Of a stretch of DNA of 49,496 bases, positions 8,706 through 17,444 are shown piece by piece. The stretch spans positions 1 to 49,496 of the forward strand of contig NZ_MLFS01000035.1 in assembly GCF_002095485.1 (NCBI RefSeq). The letters run 5' to 3'. Source of the stretch: Pantoea wallisii (GTDB lineage: Bacteria; Pseudomonadota; Gammaproteobacteria; Enterobacterales; Enterobacteriaceae). Numbering within the stretch: position 1 is the stretch's first letter; each line of letters starts with the position of its first letter. Both the position numbers and the translations under genes were made by a program. The notes under the pieces were generated by a model. The model saw only the letters and a list, made by a program, of their open reading frames with translations. It did no database searches and was not told where the DNA came from.

Positions 8706-9473
8706 TTAAAGAGAGGAGAGTTCCGTGCGTCGCTGTTTTAAGGCGCGGAACAAAAAGCCGCGATCTTCACCGCATAACCAGCAGTCGATGCCCTGGCTGC
8801 GCCAGTAATCTTGCTGTTCCGGGGTGCGCGGATTGGCACAAAAGCGCTTGCCGGCGGCTGCACAGTGCCGGGCAAGCAGACGAATTTTTGCTTCAACGTC
8901 CGGATGCAGGGGTTGTGGTCCCAGCTGCAGATTCAGGGCCAGATCCAGTGCGCCCTCCATCACCATCGTCACTTCCGGCAGACGCACAATGGCGTCAATC
9001 GCATCGATGCCGTGCGCTGTTTCAATCATCGGAATCAGCCACAGCTTCTCATTGGCCTGGCGGATGTAATCCGCCAGCGGTAGTGTGCCGAAACCGGTCA
9101 CGCTGCCGCCGGTAATGCCACGTGTGCCGAGCGGCGGAAAGAACATCGCATCACGCAGCGCCCTGACCTGTTGTGCACTTTCGGTACGCGAAAGCACAAT
9201 GCCGTGGGCACCCATATCCAGTATCCGCCCTGCCCGCGGGATATCCTCTGCGGTAATGCGTACCAGCGGCGCGCAACCCTGCAGCTGTGCCAGCTGAATA
9301 CAGTGGCTGAGTAAAGTCTCGTTGTGCGGCTGGTGTTCCAGATCCAGCAAAATAAAGTCATAGCCGGCGGTGGCGATCATCTCCACGATGGTCGGGTGGG
9401 GCACGGAGTTGAGCATGCCATACAGCGCGGGTTGCCCTTGCAGACGCTCATCCGGTGATGTTAAGACGATCAT
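8706..9473 (-). CDS. HpcH/HpaI-fold citrate synthase for siderophore precursor (SbnG/AcsB type)
   Basis: A 255-residue protein of the HpcH/HpaI aldolase superfamily and first gene of the siderophore operon. Conserved features are H47 in LLDLEHQPH, R72 in LVRITAED, the metal-ligand glutamate E151 in PMIETAHGIDA, and D177 in EGALDLALNLQLG. Members in NIS-siderophore clusters (SbnG of staphyloferrin B, AcsB of achromobactin) act as citrate synthases that make citrate for the siderophore independently of the TCA cycle. The classical Vibrio pvsABCDE operon does not, as I recall, carry this gene. The ATG at 9473 has CAGGG upstream, and a Fur-box-like sequence lies about 20-45 bases further upstream. 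The family assignment is good; the citrate synthase activity is inferred from cluster context. Confidence 0.8.
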   Translation of the reverse strand: MIVLTSPDERLQGQPALYGMLNSVPHPTIVEMIATAGYDFILLDLEHQPHNETLLSHCIQLAQLQGCAPLVRITAEDIPRAGRILDMGAHGIVLSRTESAQQVRALRDAMFFPPLGTRGITGGSVTGFGTLPLADYIRQANEKLWLIPMIETAHGIDAIDAIVRLPEVTMVMEGALDLALNLQLGPQPLHPDVEAKIRLLARHCAAAGKRFCANPRTPEQQDYWRSQGIDCWLCGEDRGFLFRALKQRRTELSSL

Positions 9474-9493
9474 ATGAAACCCTGTTTAGTAAT

Positions 9494-9516
9494 ACTTATC
9501 ATTTACATTATCATTA
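9494..9516 (-). promoter_or_regulatory. Fur-box-like site upstream of the siderophore operon
   Basis: On the minus strand this reads TAATGATAATGTAAATGATAAG, three GATAAT-like hexamers in tandem, the known arrangement of Fur operators. It lies 21-43 bases upstream of the first siderophore gene, within the expected promoter. Iron repression of the operon is therefore likely. Confidence 0.72.
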
Positions 9517-9636
9517 CGATTCTCGTGAAGTTTATCAAATCCTTTGACAAGGATCGTTAAATATATTCACTGAGTGATTGTTACTGATATGGCGTAATCT
9601 GACCGCTTTGCTTAGCGGTTGCTCATGATATATCTT

Positions 9637-9651
9637 TGATAAGTAATCACA
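9637..9651 (+). promoter_or_regulatory. Weak Fur-box-like site upstream of the binding-protein gene
   Basis: TGATAAGTAATCACA matches the TGATAATnATTATCA consensus at about 10 of 14 fixed positions, best in its left half. It is about 105 bases upstream of the periplasmic binding-protein gene, in the divergent region shared with the biosynthetic operon. A perfect short inverted repeat (ACCGCT/AGCGGT, 9602-9619) lies just before it. The call is tentative because the better Fur site nearby could serve both directions. Confidence 0.35.
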
Positions 9652-9755
9652 AAAAGTAAGGGAATGTTTCTGCTCCGGTTTCTCAGGGCGTGATGCCGCT
9701 TTTTGCGATGCTTAATGAAATGTTCACGATGTAGCATTTGACGAAGGAAAAATTA

Positions 9756-10871
9756 ATGAGTGGCAAGTGGCTTTTAGTGATCCCGGCGCTGTTATGGTCC
9801 CTCTCCGGGCTGGCGCAGGCGCTTACGGTGACCGACCTCGCGGGGCGCACCGTTACGCTGCATGCGCCCGCTCAGCGCATTATTCTGGCCGACAGCCGTA
9901 TGCTCCTGCCGATGCTGCTGCTACATCCGGGCGAAACACCGAAAAACATCGTGGCGTGGGACGACTCCCTGCAAACCCGCGCTCCGGATATGGGCCGCTA
10001 TTTTACAAAACTGTTTCCACAATTAGGGGCGATTCGGGTTTTTACTAATCCCTATCGCAGCCCCTTTAGCATGGAGCAGGCTGCTCCCCTGCGCCCCGAT
10101 TTAGTGGTGTTTGATACCGGTATTCTGGCAAAGCTGCGCAGTGAAGGTACGCTGGCACTGCTGGAGAAAAGCGGCATTCCGGTGATCTTTATCGACTTCC
10201 GCCACCAGCCGCTGCGCAACGCGCCTGCCAGCCTGCGGCTGCTGGGTGCGGTCACGGGTCAAACGCAGCAGGCTGAGCGGTTCCTCCAGCGCTGGAATCA
10301 GCTGCTGCAGCGCACGCGCGAACGCGTTGCGGCGATCCCGCAGGATCAGTGGCCTGGCGTGGTGTTTGAGAATCATGCGGGCATGACCGGCATGCAGTGC
10401 TGCGCCGTATTTGGACGTGAGAGCTTTGGTGAGTTTATTCCGGCGGCCGGCGGGCGCAACCTGATGGCAGATAAGGTGCCGGCGCGCGGCGCGGATATTA
10501 GCCCGGAGCTGCTGATTGTTGCGCGTCCTGATGTCTGGCTGCTGAGCGGGGCAGACTGGAGCCAGCGCGGAGGGACCTCACAGGCGGTTCCGCTTGGCTA
10601 CGAAGCTTCACGTGCGACCACGCTGCCACGCTTACAGGCGCTGATGCAACGCCCGACGGTAAGTGTATTGCCTGTGGCAAACAGCCCGCGTGTTATGGCG
10701 ATCTATCACCAGTTTTACGATAGCCCGTTCAACGTAATTGCGCTGGAAGCCATGGCAAAACTGTTCCATCCGCAGGCGTTCGCTGATATCGATCCCCAGG
10801 CCGATCTCGAAGCGCTCTACCGCGACTACGCGGGCGTGCCCTATCACGGCCTGTTTTTTGTGCAGCCCTGA
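9756..10871 (+). CDS. Periplasmic iron-siderophore binding protein (FecB/FepB-like, PeripBP_2)
   Basis: A 371-residue class III substrate-binding protein with a Sec signal peptide (MSGKWLLVIPALLWSL, cleavage near AQA|LTV). The ATG at 9756 has AAGGAAAAA upstream and begins the signal peptide; a TTG frame from 9738 adds nothing. The mature start LTVTDLAGRTVTLHAPAQRI is the standard opening of the FecB/FepB/BtuF family, and RPDLVVFDTGI and PDVWLLSG are the usual domain strands. No lipobox cysteine is seen, so it should be soluble in the periplasm, delivering ferric siderophore to an inner-membrane ABC transporter. No permease or ATPase gene for such a transporter is in the window. It is divergent from the biosynthetic operon and convergent with the receptor. 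Confidence 0.85.
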   Translation: MSGKWLLVIPALLWSLSGLAQALTVTDLAGRTVTLHAPAQRIILADSRMLLPMLLLHPGETPKNIVAWDDSLQTRAPDMGRYFTKLFPQLGAIRVFTNPYRSPFSMEQAAPLRPDLVVFDTGILAKLRSEGTLALLEKSGIPVIFIDFRHQPLRNAPASLRLLGAVTGQTQQAERFLQRWNQLLQRTRERVAAIPQDQWPGVVFENHAGMTGMQCCAVFGRESFGEFIPAAGGRNLMADKVPARGADISPELLIVARPDVWLLSGADWSQRGGTSQAVPLGYEASRATTLPRLQALMQRPTVSVLPVANSPRVMAIYHQFYDSPFNVIALEAMAKLFHPQAFADIDPQADLEALYRDYAGVPYHGLFFVQP

Positions 10872-10875
10872 TGTA

Positions 10876-10907
10876 AGCAGCCCGTTTCGCGGCCACGGGC
10901 TGCTTTA
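10876..10907. terminator. Rho-independent terminator between convergent binding-protein and receptor genes
   Basis: A perfect nine-base stem, GCAGCCCGT at 10877-10885 paired with ACGGGCTGC at 10895-10903, with a nine-base loop and a following TTTAT. It sits five bases after the stop of the binding-protein gene and just before the end of the receptor gene, so it probably serves the plus strand mainly. Confidence 0.75.
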
Positions 10908-10910
10908 TCT

Positions 10911-12977
10911 TCAGAACTTCACGCTTACGCCAGCGGTAACCGACCGCCCCGGCGCAGGCTGACGGCCCCATGGGCTGGTATCTACGCCACGGAACCAGTA
11001 GTCACGATTAAACAGGTTATTCACGCCAACGTAACCATTAAGTACCGTACTACCGGATTTATACAGGTCGCGGCTCACCTGCGCATTCCATACCCAGTAC
11101 GATGGCATCTGGCCCACTGAACCGGTGCTGTTTTCGCTCACCGAGTTTGCCGCATCTGCAAATGATTTACTGAAGTAGTAGCCGGCCAGTGAGAAGGTGG
11201 TTTCGCGCCACTCGTAGCTGCCATCCAGCGTCAGCTGGGTGCGCGAAGCGTAAGGCACCTCTTTCCCGCGGTTCACGCCATTGCGTTGCTCCGCCTGCAG
11301 ATAAGCGTAGCCGGCGTGCAGTTTCAGCCCCTCAAGCGCGGCCGGGCTCCAGAACCCCTCCAGCTCCACGCCCTGATGGCGGGTGCGTCCGATATTCAGA
11401 TAGCTGTCTGAGACACTGTCGTAGGAGATCTGGTCTTTATAGTCGATGCGATACAGGCCCGCCTGCAGGCTGAGATTTTCGTTCGGCGTATAGCGCACGC
11501 CGCTTTCGTAGTTCCAGGCCAGCTCCGAACTGACATCGCCACCTTTAACGATCTGCGTAACCTGCGCCGGTCGCAGGCTCTTCTGCATATCCGCGTAGAA
11601 GAACCACGCTGGCGTCAGTTGATAACCGACGGTCAGCCCGGGCAGCCACTGCGTATCGGGTGAAGAGAAGCGCTGGCCGCTGGTTTTATCCACGTACTTT
11701 TCACTGACATTCTCATAGCGCATACCTGGCGTGATGGTCAGCGTATCGCCAAACAGTTTTACCGCATTGCTGATGTAACCGGCCCAGGCTTTGTCATCAA
11801 ATTGCCAGTCACGCGTGACGGCGGTGGTGCCGGTCGCCAGCGTCTCCTGCCGCACCTGATAATCCACTTTCTCGCTGACGAAGCGGCCACCGATGATCCA
11901 CTGCTGGTTTACGCTGTCGCCATTGATATCCAGGCTAATGCGTGGCTCTGTGCCCCAGACTTTAAAGTTGCGCGGCGAATTTTGCAGAATATCGGCCGGC
12001 AGCGCCGGGTTAAAGTTCTGTCCCGGCACTTTGCTCAGCCCCACATGGAAATCACGGTCAGAGTGATGACCAAAGAACATCCAGTTGAACTCTGCCGAAT
12101 CGATGAAACCGAGCGATCCCAGCTGCTGGTTATAGACCGCGCTGTAGCGCTTGGTGTGACCATCATAATCATCCAGAGGACGCGTGCTCTGACGCCGATC
12201 GCTCAGATAATCGGCCGTTGACAGCGCACCGGCCAGATCGGCATGCGCATCATAGTATTGGTACGAGAGGTTTAACGTGGTGTCTTCATTGATGTTCCAC
12301 AGGCCGCGGACGCGGAAATTCTGTACTTTGCTGTCGCTGTGTTCCCGGAAGGCACTCCCTTTAACCTGATTAGCTTCAACCTGTAGACCAAAGTCGTCAT
12401 TCAGCATACCGCCGGTGCGCAGATAGGTATCCCACAGGTTACGCCCTTTACCGTAAAAGGTGGCGCGCTCGGCAATCTCGTTCTCCCACTTCAGGGGGAT
12501 CGGTTTACTGATTAAGTTAATGACGCCGCCAACGTTATTGGGACCGTACTGCACCGCCGCCCCGCCCCGTACTACATCAATACGGTCAACGGTGGCGAAC
12601 GTAACAGGAAACAGCGACATCCCTTCCTGACCGTACGGTGCCAGCACCAGCGGGATACCATCCTCCAGAATTTGCGCGCGGCCGCTGCGGCTGTCATACA
12701 AACCGCGTACCGCGATTTGCGGCAGCACGCCGGTGCCGGTTTCATCCTGAATTTTTACCCCCGGCACGCGCTGCAGCGCGTCGTCCAGCGTACGGTTGGC
12801 CCCTTTCTCCAACTGATCGTGGCTAATCACTGTGCGACTGCCGGCCCAGGTTTTGACCTCTTCGGCACGCGAATCGCCCAGCACATTACCGGAAACGACA
12901 AGCGTCTGGTCCGCCGCCCAGGCACACTTTCCCGCCAGGATTACGGCCAGCGCCGTAGCTATCTTGGTATATTTCAT
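10911..12977 (-). CDS. TonB-dependent ferric siderophore receptor (FecA/PvuA-like)
   Basis: A 688-residue outer-membrane receptor. The ATG at 12977 starts a clear signal peptide (MKYTKIATALAVILAGKCAWA|ADQ) with CAGGG upstream; the longer frame from 13082 runs through the promoter. Next comes a short TonB-box region (TLVVSG), the plug domain at about 45-160 (LDDALQRVPGVKI, PQIAVRGL, RIDVVRGGAAVQYGPNNVGG), then a beta-barrel ending in a terminal phenylalanine (TAGVSVKF), as outer-membrane assembly requires. Plug sequences are closest to FecA-type citrate receptors, which also fits receptors for citrate-based siderophores such as PvuA. There is no N-terminal signalling extension, so it should not talk to a sigma/anti-sigma pair. 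A Fur-box-like sequence lies upstream. Confidence 0.88.
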   Translation of the reverse strand: MKYTKIATALAVILAGKCAWAADQTLVVSGNVLGDSRAEEVKTWAGSRTVISHDQLEKGANRTLDDALQRVPGVKIQDETGTGVLPQIAVRGLYDSRSGRAQILEDGIPLVLAPYGQEGMSLFPVTFATVDRIDVVRGGAAVQYGPNNVGGVINLISKPIPLKWENEIAERATFYGKGRNLWDTYLRTGGMLNDDFGLQVEANQVKGSAFREHSDSKVQNFRVRGLWNINEDTTLNLSYQYYDAHADLAGALSTADYLSDRRQSTRPLDDYDGHTKRYSAVYNQQLGSLGFIDSAEFNWMFFGHHSDRDFHVGLSKVPGQNFNPALPADILQNSPRNFKVWGTEPRISLDINGDSVNQQWIIGGRFVSEKVDYQVRQETLATGTTAVTRDWQFDDKAWAGYISNAVKLFGDTLTITPGMRYENVSEKYVDKTSGQRFSSPDTQWLPGLTVGYQLTPAWFFYADMQKSLRPAQVTQIVKGGDVSSELAWNYESGVRYTPNENLSLQAGLYRIDYKDQISYDSVSDSYLNIGRTRHQGVELEGFWSPAALEGLKLHAGYAYLQAEQRNGVNRGKEVPYASRTQLTLDGSYEWRETTFSLAGYYFSKSFADAANSVSENSTGSVGQMPSYWVWNAQVSRDLYKSGSTVLNGYVGVNNLFNRDYWFRGVDTSPWGRQPAPGRSVTAGVSVKF

Positions 12978-13296
12978 CTTCTGCCCTGAATGATAGTGTA
13001 AGTAATTCGTAATGATTTTGAGAAACATTACCATTATCAAACAGAACTTAGAATTGCTGCTGAGCGGGTAACACGATGTCAAGCGCGTTTATCTGTCGAA
13101 TCAAGCAACAGCGCAATGAGAGAGAAATGAGAAGAAAAGCAGCACCGGTGCGCTTTGTCACGGTGCGGCAGGTGATAATCAAGTTGCGCAAACAGTGCTT
13201 GTCAAATTATATGAACATCTTGTTAAATTTTTTTGTTGAAGCTGCGCCTTGCTGTCGCGCAGAGGGTTGACCGCCCGCAGGGGCGGTCACTCTCTC
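12978..13296. other. Intergenic region: receptor promoter and downstream end of the NCS1 gene
   Basis: About 320 bases without a convincing gene. It holds the receptor's Fur-box-like site and, at its right end, an inverted repeat TGACCGCCC/GGGCGGTCA at 13268-13289. That repeat is just past the stop of the NCS1 permease and may end its transcript, although no T-run follows on the minus strand. A short open frame at 13076-13270 has no protein-like character. Confidence 0.6.
13022..13040 (-). promoter_or_regulatory. Fur-box-like site upstream of the TonB receptor
   Basis: On the minus strand this reads TTGATAATGGTAATGTTTC: two good GATAAT-like hexamers and a degenerate third. It is about 45-63 bases upstream of the receptor start, consistent with iron-repressed transcription. 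Confidence 0.65.
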
Positions 13297-14691
13297 TCAG
13301 GCTTTGCTGCTGGCACGGGCGAAAGCCGGTTTATGTTTGCGGTAAAATAGCGGGTAAGCGATGCTGGTGACCACCAGGCTAATAATCCATGAGATGTCTA
13401 CGCCCGGAATCAATTTGGCATAGGGTCCGGCAAAAAATGCATTCTCCACGAAGGGGATCTGCACGATGATGCCCGCAAAATAGACCAGCAGCGCCTGAGT
13501 ATTTAACAGACCGTAACGCCCGCCGTCAGCGCGAAATATGGCATCGACATCGTAGCGCTGCTGATTAACGTAATAGAAGTCCAGCAGGTTAATTACTATC
13601 CACGGAATCAGTACGGCGATTAGCGCCAGAATCAGGTTAATAAAGAACGAGACGAAGTTTTGTGACGCAGCCAGGGCCACCAGCACGCTGCCCACTAATA
13701 CCAGCGCTGAAACCACCAACCGCACCGCGGCACCTGGCGTCCAGTGCGGCCGGAATGTCTGCACCGCCGTAATCAGCGAGAGCACCGCGCCGTAAAGATT
13801 CATCGAGTTATGGCAGATGATATTGATCAGGAACAGTACCATCAGTATCGGACCCAGCCAGCCTGTCGCGTGACGTACCGACATCATGGCATCGCTGGTC
13901 GGGGCGATATTCACGGCCATCATGCCAAACACAAATGCCAGGATGGTGCCGCCGCAAGCGCCCAGATAAGTGGCCCAGAAAGGGCGGGCGATGCCCACAT
14001 CAGCCGGCAAATAGCGCGAATAGTCCGAGGTGTAGGGCGAGAAGCTGATTTGCCACACCGCACCAATACAGAACGTACCAAACCAGCCTGCAGCGCTTAT
14101 GCTGCCGCGCTGCCAGAAGTCCGCCGGCAGTGGCTGAGAGAGCATCAGCACCAGGCCGGTCAGCAATGCCGCGCCCATTACCCATGCGCCAACTTTATTG
14201 ATCTTATGAATAAAGTGATATCCGACTATCCCGATCGCCGTCGCCATCATCGCCCCGATAACCGTGGCGCTGCTGACGGGCATCGACGGGAACACGTTAT
14301 TGATAACTTTACCGGAGAGCGAAATATTGGAAATAAAGAAGCCGAGGTAAATCACGGTAGTGAACGTGATCACCAGCAGTGAGCCGTAACGACCAAACTG
14401 GGCACGACTCTGCACCATTTGTGGAATGCCCACTTTTGGCCCTTGTGCGGAGGTTAACGCCAGAAACAGGCCACCAAACAGATGGCCGGCAATAATAGCG
14501 GTTAGTGCAGAAATAACATTCAGATGAAAGGTTTCTGTGGCAATCGCGCCGCTGACAATCGCTAAAGGCGCAATATTGGTACAGAACCACAGGGTAAACA
14601 GACTGTGTGATTTACCGTGGCGCTCTGATTCCGGTACATAATCTACCGATTTATTTTCAATTAATGGACTCTGACGTTGTTGTGTACTCAC
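13297..14691 (-). CDS. NCS1-family nucleobase/heterocycle:cation symporter
   Basis: A 464-residue integral membrane protein with about twelve hydrophobic segments, belonging to the nucleobase-cation symporter 1 family (purine-cytosine permease group). The N-terminus (SLFTLWFCTNIAPLAIVSGA) and the QISFSPYTSDYSRYLP segment in the middle are characteristic of this group. Known members import cytosine, purines, allantoin, hydantoins or pyridine vitamins. The start is a GTG at 14691 with GGGGGT upstream; no nearby ATG fits. It follows the LLM monooxygenase operon on the same strand after a 238-base gap, so it is likely the uptake system for that pathway's substrate. That link is inference from position. 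The substrate cannot be told from sequence by eye. Confidence 0.83.
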   Translation of the reverse strand: MSTQQRQSPLIENKSVDYVPESERHGKSHSLFTLWFCTNIAPLAIVSGAIATETFHLNVISALTAIIAGHLFGGLFLALTSAQGPKVGIPQMVQSRAQFGRYGSLLVITFTTVIYLGFFISNISLSGKVINNVFPSMPVSSATVIGAMMATAIGIVGYHFIHKINKVGAWVMGAALLTGLVLMLSQPLPADFWQRGSISAAGWFGTFCIGAVWQISFSPYTSDYSRYLPADVGIARPFWATYLGACGGTILAFVFGMMAVNIAPTSDAMMSVRHATGWLGPILMVLFLINIICHNSMNLYGAVLSLITAVQTFRPHWTPGAAVRLVVSALVLVGSVLVALAASQNFVSFFINLILALIAVLIPWIVINLLDFYYVNQQRYDVDAIFRADGGRYGLLNTQALLVYFAGIIVQIPFVENAFFAGPYAKLIPGVDISWIISLVVTSIAYPLFYRKHKPAFARASSKA

Positions 14692-14850
14692 CCTGACCCC
14701 CGGTGCCTGATTAAAGGATTATTATTTATTGCAGGTAACTACTCTTTCGCTTAAAAAAGCCACAGCCATCCCGACGAAATAAATATCGTCTCTTTAATCA
14801 TTTAAAGATCTGGCGGTAAGACTCCTGGTGCAACACAGACTGAAACAGCG

Positions 14851-14914
14851 GGTGATGAGCAGATGTTTAGCCCTGGCGGCGCAGATATTTTCCGTACTGG
14901 CTGCGCCGCATCAC
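14851..14914. repeat. Long imperfect inverted repeat after the aldehyde dehydrogenase gene
   Basis: GCGGCGCAG at 14876-14884 pairs perfectly with CTGCGCCGC at 14901-14909, and the outer arms GGTGATG (14851-14857) and CATCACC (14908-14914) extend the symmetry. It lies within about 80 bases of the end of the dehydrogenase gene, before the permease. With no T-run it could be a transcript-stabilising or attenuating hairpin between operon and permease rather than a simple terminator. Confidence 0.5.
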
Positions 14915-14929
14915 CGGATATAAACGCGC

Positions 14930-16396
14930 TCAGCGCATAATGAACGGATCATCGATGGGCTCGTCACTGGTACGCAGCCACACGGTTTTAGTGGTGGTGT
15001 ACTCCAGCGCCGCATCAATGCCGCCTTCGCGCCCGAAACCTGATTTACCGTAACCGCCAAACGGCGCCAGCGGTGACACCACGCGATAGGTGTTCAGCCA
15101 CACTACGCCGCTCCGCAGCTGGCGCGTCACGCGGTGGGCGCGCGTCAGGTTCTGCGTAAACACGCCAGCAGCCAGGCCATACTCGGTGCCATTCGCCAGG
15201 CGGATCGCCTCAGCTTCATCTTTAAACGTCAGCACCGACAGCACCGGGCCAAACAGCTCCTGTACCACGCTCTCCGCATCCGGCACCGCGCTGCAGTCCA
15301 GGATAGTCGGCGGATAGTAAAACCCGGGGCGATCAATCGGCTGGTTGCCAATCACCAGGCGTGCGCCCTGTTCAATACTGCGGCTAACTACCTGCTCAAT
15401 ATTGTGTTTTTGCCGGGCGGTGCACAGCGGCCCGAACTGCGTCTCCGGCTGCTGCGGGCAGCCAATTACAATGCCGCGCACTTTGCCGATCAGCTTTTCG
15501 ATAAAGCGATCTTTAACCTGTTCATCCACCAGCAGGCGTGAACCGGCTACGCAGCTCTGCCCGGAAGCGGAGAAGATCGCCGCCACCTGCGCGTTTGCGG
15601 CACTCTCCAGATCGGCATCAGCGAAGACCATAAAGGGAGATTTTCCCCCCAGCTCCAGTGAGGTGCTGGCCAGGTTCTCTGCGCTGTTACGGATAATATG
15701 CCGCGCGGTCTCCGCGCCGCCGGTAAAGGCGATGTGATCAACCTGCGGATGTTGCGTCAGGACCGTGCCGCAGCCTTCGGCAAAACCGGTGATAATGTTG
15801 ATCACGCCCGGCGGGAACCCGGCTTCATGCACCAGCTCCGCAAAGCCCAACAGTGGCGTTGGCGCAACCTCGGCTGCCTTTACCACCAGGGTACAGCCCG
15901 CAGCAATCGCCGGACCAATCTTCACCGCGGAGAGGAATAGCTGACTGTTCCACGGAATAATGGCGGCTACCACGCCAATCGGTTCACGCTTGATCCAGGT
16001 CTCCATGTCGGCTTTATCGATGCTCAGCGTGGCACCATCCATTTTGTCGGCCAGTCCGGCGTAAAAACGGTAGTACTCTGCCACATACGCTATCTGCGCC
16101 TGCGTTTCGCGAATGATCTTGCCAGTATCAAGCGTCTCCAGCCGCGCCAGCTTCTGTGCATCGCGCTCAATCAGATCCGCCAGCTTCAGCAGCAGCTTGC
16201 CGCGAGCGCCGGCGGTCAGACCGCGCCAGGCATCATCATGAAAAGCGCGTGCCGCCGCATCTACTGCGCGCCCGGTCTCTTCTGCTCGCGCTTCCGCAAT
16301 GGTGGCCCAGGGCGTGGCCGTAGCGGGATTCAGTGAATCAAAGCTGGCCGCGCCCGCGTCAAACTGACCATTGATATAGAGTTTAAAGGATTCCAT
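14930..16396 (-). CDS. NAD(P)-dependent aldehyde dehydrogenase
   Basis: A 488-residue aldehyde dehydrogenase that should oxidise an aldehyde intermediate of the surrounding pathway to a carboxylate. Visible motifs: IIPWNSQLF (cofactor pocket), FTGGAETARHI, the general-base glutamate in LELGGKSPF, and the catalytic cysteine in SASGQSCVAGSRL near residue 290. The C-terminal FGGYGKSGFGREGG is also typical. I use the ATG at 16396 (MESFKLYING, with GGAGATGCC upstream) rather than the frame from 16468. It overlaps the LLM monooxygenase stop by 14 bases, so the two are co-translated. Length and all key residues are intact, in contrast to the frameshifted genes upstream in the same operon. The substrate is unknown. 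Confidence 0.87.
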   Translation of the reverse strand: MESFKLYINGQFDAGAASFDSLNPATATPWATIAEARAEETGRAVDAAARAFHDDAWRGLTAGARGKLLLKLADLIERDAQKLARLETLDTGKIIRETQAQIAYVAEYYRFYAGLADKMDGATLSIDKADMETWIKREPIGVVAAIIPWNSQLFLSAVKIGPAIAAGCTLVVKAAEVAPTPLLGFAELVHEAGFPPGVINIITGFAEGCGTVLTQHPQVDHIAFTGGAETARHIIRNSAENLASTSLELGGKSPFMVFADADLESAANAQVAAIFSASGQSCVAGSRLLVDEQVKDRFIEKLIGKVRGIVIGCPQQPETQFGPLCTARQKHNIEQVVSRSIEQGARLVIGNQPIDRPGFYYPPTILDCSAVPDAESVVQELFGPVLSVLTFKDEAEAIRLANGTEYGLAAGVFTQNLTRAHRVTRQLRSGVVWLNTYRVVSPLAPFGGYGKSGFGREGGIDAALEYTTTKTVWLRTSDEPIDDPFIMR

Positions 16397-17444
16397 GGCA
16401 TCTCCGCTTAGTGAAAGGCTGGGCAACGTGCCGGATAAAGCGCTCCAGCGAGGCTTTTTTACGGGCAAAGCTCATGCCGCTGTCCAGCCACAGGGCGTAC
16501 TCATCGTAGCCCAGCGCTTCATAACGCTTCAGGCGGGCAATCACCTCATCGGCATTGCCAATCGCCAGATTTTTGCGCATCCCTTCCGCGCTGTAGTAGC
16601 TGTTGGCTGCGATCTCCTCTTCGCTCAGCGGCTTGATCAGCCCCTGCTCAACCGGCCGTTCATTTTTGAACCAGGCGCCGAAGTAGTTATAGAAGCGGTT
16701 GAGCTCCACAGCGGCCTGCTGCGCATCGGCTTCATCTTCTGCCACGTACCCGTGCTGCAGTAGCATGATCTTCAGCGGTTTCTCCGGCGAGTATTCACGG
16801 CATGCCGCCTGGAAGGTGGTGATTAGCCGGGTAATCTCCTCTTCGCCCTGATGCAGCGGCGTACACTGCACGTTGCAGCCATTTTTTACCGCAAACTCGT
16901 GGCTATTAGGATCGCGGGCCGCCACCCAGATGGGCGGATGCGGCTGCTGTTTCGGCAGCGGCGAAGAGGTGGTCGCCGGGAACTGCCAGAACTCGCCCTG
17001 ATGGGCATAATCCCCTTTCCACAACGCTTTCACGGCCGGGATCAATTCACGCATACGCTGCCCTGCGCCCCAGGCATCCATGCCCGGCATCAGGCGCTCA
17101 TACTCATAGGAGTAAGCGCCACGAGCGATCCCCAGATCAAGACGACCGTTAGTGATGATATCCGTCATTGCCGCTTCACCTGCCAGACGAATCGGGTGGG
17201 TAAAGGGCGCAATAATAGTGCCGGTGCCCAGGCGCACATTTTTTGTGCGGTGCGCAATGTCCACCAGATTGATGAATGGATTGGGCGCAATGGTGAAATT
17301 CATGCCGTGGTGCTCGCCGGTCCAGATGGCGTGCAGACCGCCGCGATCGGCGATTTCACACAGCTCCATCATCTCGTTATAGAGCTGATCTTGTGCGTCA
17401 TCGGCGGAGACGCGCTCCATATGCAGGAACAGGGAGAGTTTCAT
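16383..17444 (-). CDS. LLM-class flavin-dependent monooxygenase
   Basis: A 353-residue luciferase-like (bacterial luciferase-fold) monooxygenase that uses reduced flavin supplied by a partner reductase. Typical features: MKLSLFLHMERV at the start, the WTGEHHGMNFTIAPNPF segment (residues about 41-57), GTGTIIAPFTHPIRLAGEAAMTD, and the flavin-binding GRLDLGIARGAYSYEYERLM. It is about the same length as RutA, the uracil-ring-opening member of the family. The ATG at 17444 has a near-ideal AGGAGGTGGT and its ATGA overlaps the flavin reductase stop. Next to a flavin reductase, hydrolase, DUF1185 protein, aldehyde dehydrogenase and NCS1 permease, it is likely the oxygenase step of catabolism of a nitrogen heterocycle or related compound. 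This is inference. Confidence 0.83.
   Translation of the reverse strand: MKLSLFLHMERVSADDAQDQLYNEMMELCEIADRGGLHAIWTGEHHGMNFTIAPNPFINLVDIAHRTKNVRLGTGTIIAPFTHPIRLAGEAAMTDIITNGRLDLGIARGAYSYEYERLMPGMDAWGAGQRMRELIPAVKALWKGDYAHQGEFWQFPATTSSPLPKQQPHPPIWVAARDPNSHEFAVKNGCNVQCTPLHQGEEEITRLITTFQAACREYSPEKPLKIMLLQHGYVAEDEADAQQAAVELNRFYNYFGAWFKNERPVEQGLIKPLSEEEIAANSYYSAEGMRKNLAIGNADEVIARLKRYEALGYDEYALWLDSGMSFARKKASLERFIRHVAQPFTKRRCHGIL

Noticed and set aside
13744..14382. 212-residue plus-strand frame opposite the NCS1 permease
   Set aside because: Antisense shadow of a membrane protein, His/Arg/Gln-rich, without a start signal.
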